NCBI RefSeq assembly: GCF_003265325.1
Contig: NZ_QGNX01000009.1
Location: 1 to 64,000 of the forward strand
Length of the DNA: 64,000 nucleotides
DNA from: Oceanibium sediminis
Lineage (GTDB): Bacteria > Pseudomonadota > Alphaproteobacteria > Rhodobacterales > Rhodobacteraceae
Reading direction: 5' to 3'
The notes below the pieces were generated by a model, which was not told the DNA's origin, made no database searches, and was given only the letters and a program-made list of their open reading frames with translations. The translations under genes and the position numbers were made by a program. Shown piece by piece: positions 62,815 to 64,000 of the stretch. Position 1 is the stretch's first letter; every line of letters begins with the position of its first letter.

Positions 62815-64000
62815 ATGGCCTTGCACAGCTCCAGTCCTGAGGGCCCCTTGTCCGACCAACCGAAATTCCTGAGCGGCAGCCTGATGCGGCATGTCGTGGT
62901 CATGGCCTCGACGGGCTCCGTCGGGCTGATGGCCGTGTTCCTCGTGGACTTCGTGGACATGATCTTCATCTCCATGCTCGGCAAGGCGGAGCTGGCGGCG
63001 GCCATCGGCTACGCCGGGACGATCCTGTTCTTCACCACCTCGATCAGCGTCGGGCTGGCGATTGCCGCCGGGGCGCTGGTGGCGCGCGCGCTCGGCGCGG
63101 GGGACGCGGCGCGCGCCAGGGTCATCGGCACCCACGTGCTGGTCGCGGGCTTCATCATGGCCGTGCTCTTCGCGGCGCTGGTCTGGGTGAACGTCCGCCC
63201 GCTGTCCGCGCTGCTGGGGGCGCGGGGGGAAACGCTTGAGTTGTCGGCGTCCTACCTTGCGACCATCGTGCCGACGATGCCGTTCCTGATGATCGGCATG
63301 GCCGCCGGGGCGATCCTGCGCGCCCATGGGGATGCGCAGCGCGCCATGTGGGCGACCATCGCGGGGGGCGGGGTGAACGCCGTGCTCGACCCGATCCTGA
63401 TCTTCGGCCTCGACCTGGAGCTGACGGGGGCGGCGCTGGCCTCTGTCGCGGCGCGGGTCACGATCATGGTAGTGTCGGTCCTGCCGCTGCTGAAGCACTA
63501 CGGCGGCTTCGCGCCGCTGCGCCTGCCGGCCTTCCTGGGCGATCTGCGCCCGATCCTCGGGATCGCGATGCCCGCGATGCTGACGAATATCGCCACCCCG
63601 CTCGGCACGGCCTATGTGACGCGCGAAATGGCGCGGTTCGGCGAAGAGGCCGTCGCCGGGATGGCCATCGTCGGGCGGCTGACGCCGGTCACCTTCGCGA
63701 TGATCTTCGCGCTGTCCGGGGCGATCGGTCCGATCATCGGGCAGAACTTCGGCGCGGGGCGCTACGACCGCGTGCGCGGGGCGTTCCGGGACGGGCTTGT
63801 CTTCATCGCGGGCTACGTGGCGCTGGCGTCGCTGGTCCTGTTCCTACTGCGCGAGCCGCTCGCGGGGCTGTTCTCCGCCAGCGGGCTGACACGTGAGCTG
63901 GTGTTCCTGTTCTGCGGGCCGCTCGCGCTGGCGTGGTACTTCAACGGGGTGATCTTCGTCGGCAATGCGGCGTTCAACAACCTTGGGCACCCGTTCTATT
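62815..64000 (+). CDS. MATE-family efflux transporter, cut by the window end
   Basis: At least 395 residues, still open at 64000. ATG 62815 begins MALHSSSPEGPLSDQPKFLS and has no clear Shine-Dalgarno sequence; TTG 62848 and an internal ATG 62884 are alternatives. About ten hydrophobic spans, with the MATE layout: LVDFVDMIFISMLGKAELAAA near the start, then AGAILRAHGDAQRAMWATIAG and GAIGPIIGQNFGAGRYDRVR, the family's second-half signature. Exports drugs or metabolites with Na+ or H+. The 3' end is outside the window. Confidence 0.9.
   Translation, partial: MALHSSSPEGPLSDQPKFLSGSLMRHVVVMASTGSVGLMAVFLVDFVDMIFISMLGKAELAAAIGYAGTILFFTTSISVGLAIAAGALVARALGAGDAARARVIGTHVLVAGFIMAVLFAALVWVNVRPLSALLGARGETLELSASYLATIVPTMPFLMIGMAAGAILRAHGDAQRAMWATIAGGGVNAVLDPILIFGLDLELTGAALASVAARVTIMVVSVLPLLKHYGGFAPLRLPAFLGDLRPILGIAMPAMLTNIATPLGTAYVTREMARFGEEAVAGMAIVGRLTPVTFAMIFALSGAIGPIIGQNFGAGRYDRVRGAFRDGLVFIAGYVALASLVLFLLREPLAGLFSASGLTRELVFLFCGPLALAWYFNGVIFVGNAAFNNLGHPFY

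Overview
The window reads as a piece of an alphaproteobacterial chromosome, most likely of the Rhodobacteraceae (roseobacter/Paracoccus-like). GC is high over most of its length. Gene order typical of that family is present: murA, a DUF2948 gene, hisD, a UPF0262 gene, a low-molecular-weight phosphatase, infA, maf, a short ribonuclease E/G, yacG and tRNA-Phe in one direction; mreB, mreC, mreD, mrdA and rodA in the other. Start codons are a mix of ATG, GTG and TTG, many gene pairs overlap by ATGA, and Shine-Dalgarno sequences are GGAG-like. No rRNA, CRISPR array, insertion sequence or integrase is visible.

Positions 1 to about 9.9 kb are accessory in character, with lower GC, wide spacing between genes and diverged intergenic repeats. 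They hold a PD-(D/E)xK/DUF4268 protein, a secreted zincin divergent from a SARP-type regulator fused to an alpha/beta hydrolase, a flavin-reductase-like protein, a secreted cupin with an NTF2-like partner, and a TPR/LuxR regulator. Two pairs of diverged direct repeats (346-570 with 2290-2515; 2070-2175 with 9278-9382) link this stretch. tRNA-Met and tRNA-Thr then mark the change to core genome.

10.5-18.6 kb is the murA-to-yacG housekeeping run, with a TMEM143/DUF3754-like membrane protein lying between the phosphatase and infA. 18.8-23.3 kb is a phosphonate/phosphite-type ABC importer (SBP, ATPase, two permeases) divergent from a DeoR regulator. 23.3-25.4 kb is a LysR regulator divergent from a DMT-type transporter. 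25.4-33.2 kb is a peptide-type ABC system: an XRE-cupin regulator, the SBP and an M24 peptidase run left, while two permeases, two ATPases and a GAF protein run right from an AT-rich control region with repeated sites. A structured intergenic stretch and tRNA-Gln follow.

33.7-36.8 kb carries kdsA with KpsE- and KpsT-like capsule export genes. 37.1-42.3 kb has nhaA, an ArsR/ArsP-like pair with a clear operator, a uracil-DNA-glycosylase-like gene, an SseB-domain gene and a hydroxyacid dehydrogenase. 42.3-47.9 kb is the rod-shape/elongasome operon. 48-51 kb holds leuA, preceded by a 17-codon leucine-rich leader peptide that I read as an attenuator with a leaderless or nearly leaderless mRNA, then an HEAGH membrane protein and a GST-like gene. 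51.2-64 kb has an SDR, an FeS-type photolyase, a MORN-repeat exported protein, nadE, small conserved genes, a second hydroxyacid dehydrogenase, gltX and the start of a MATE transporter cut by the window end.

The strongest candidates for something little described are the leu leader/attenuator, the paired operator sites in the peptide-transporter control region, the SARP-hydrolase fusion with its divergent secreted protease, the long cytoplasmic extension on the KpsE-like protein, and the repeat families of the first 10 kb.
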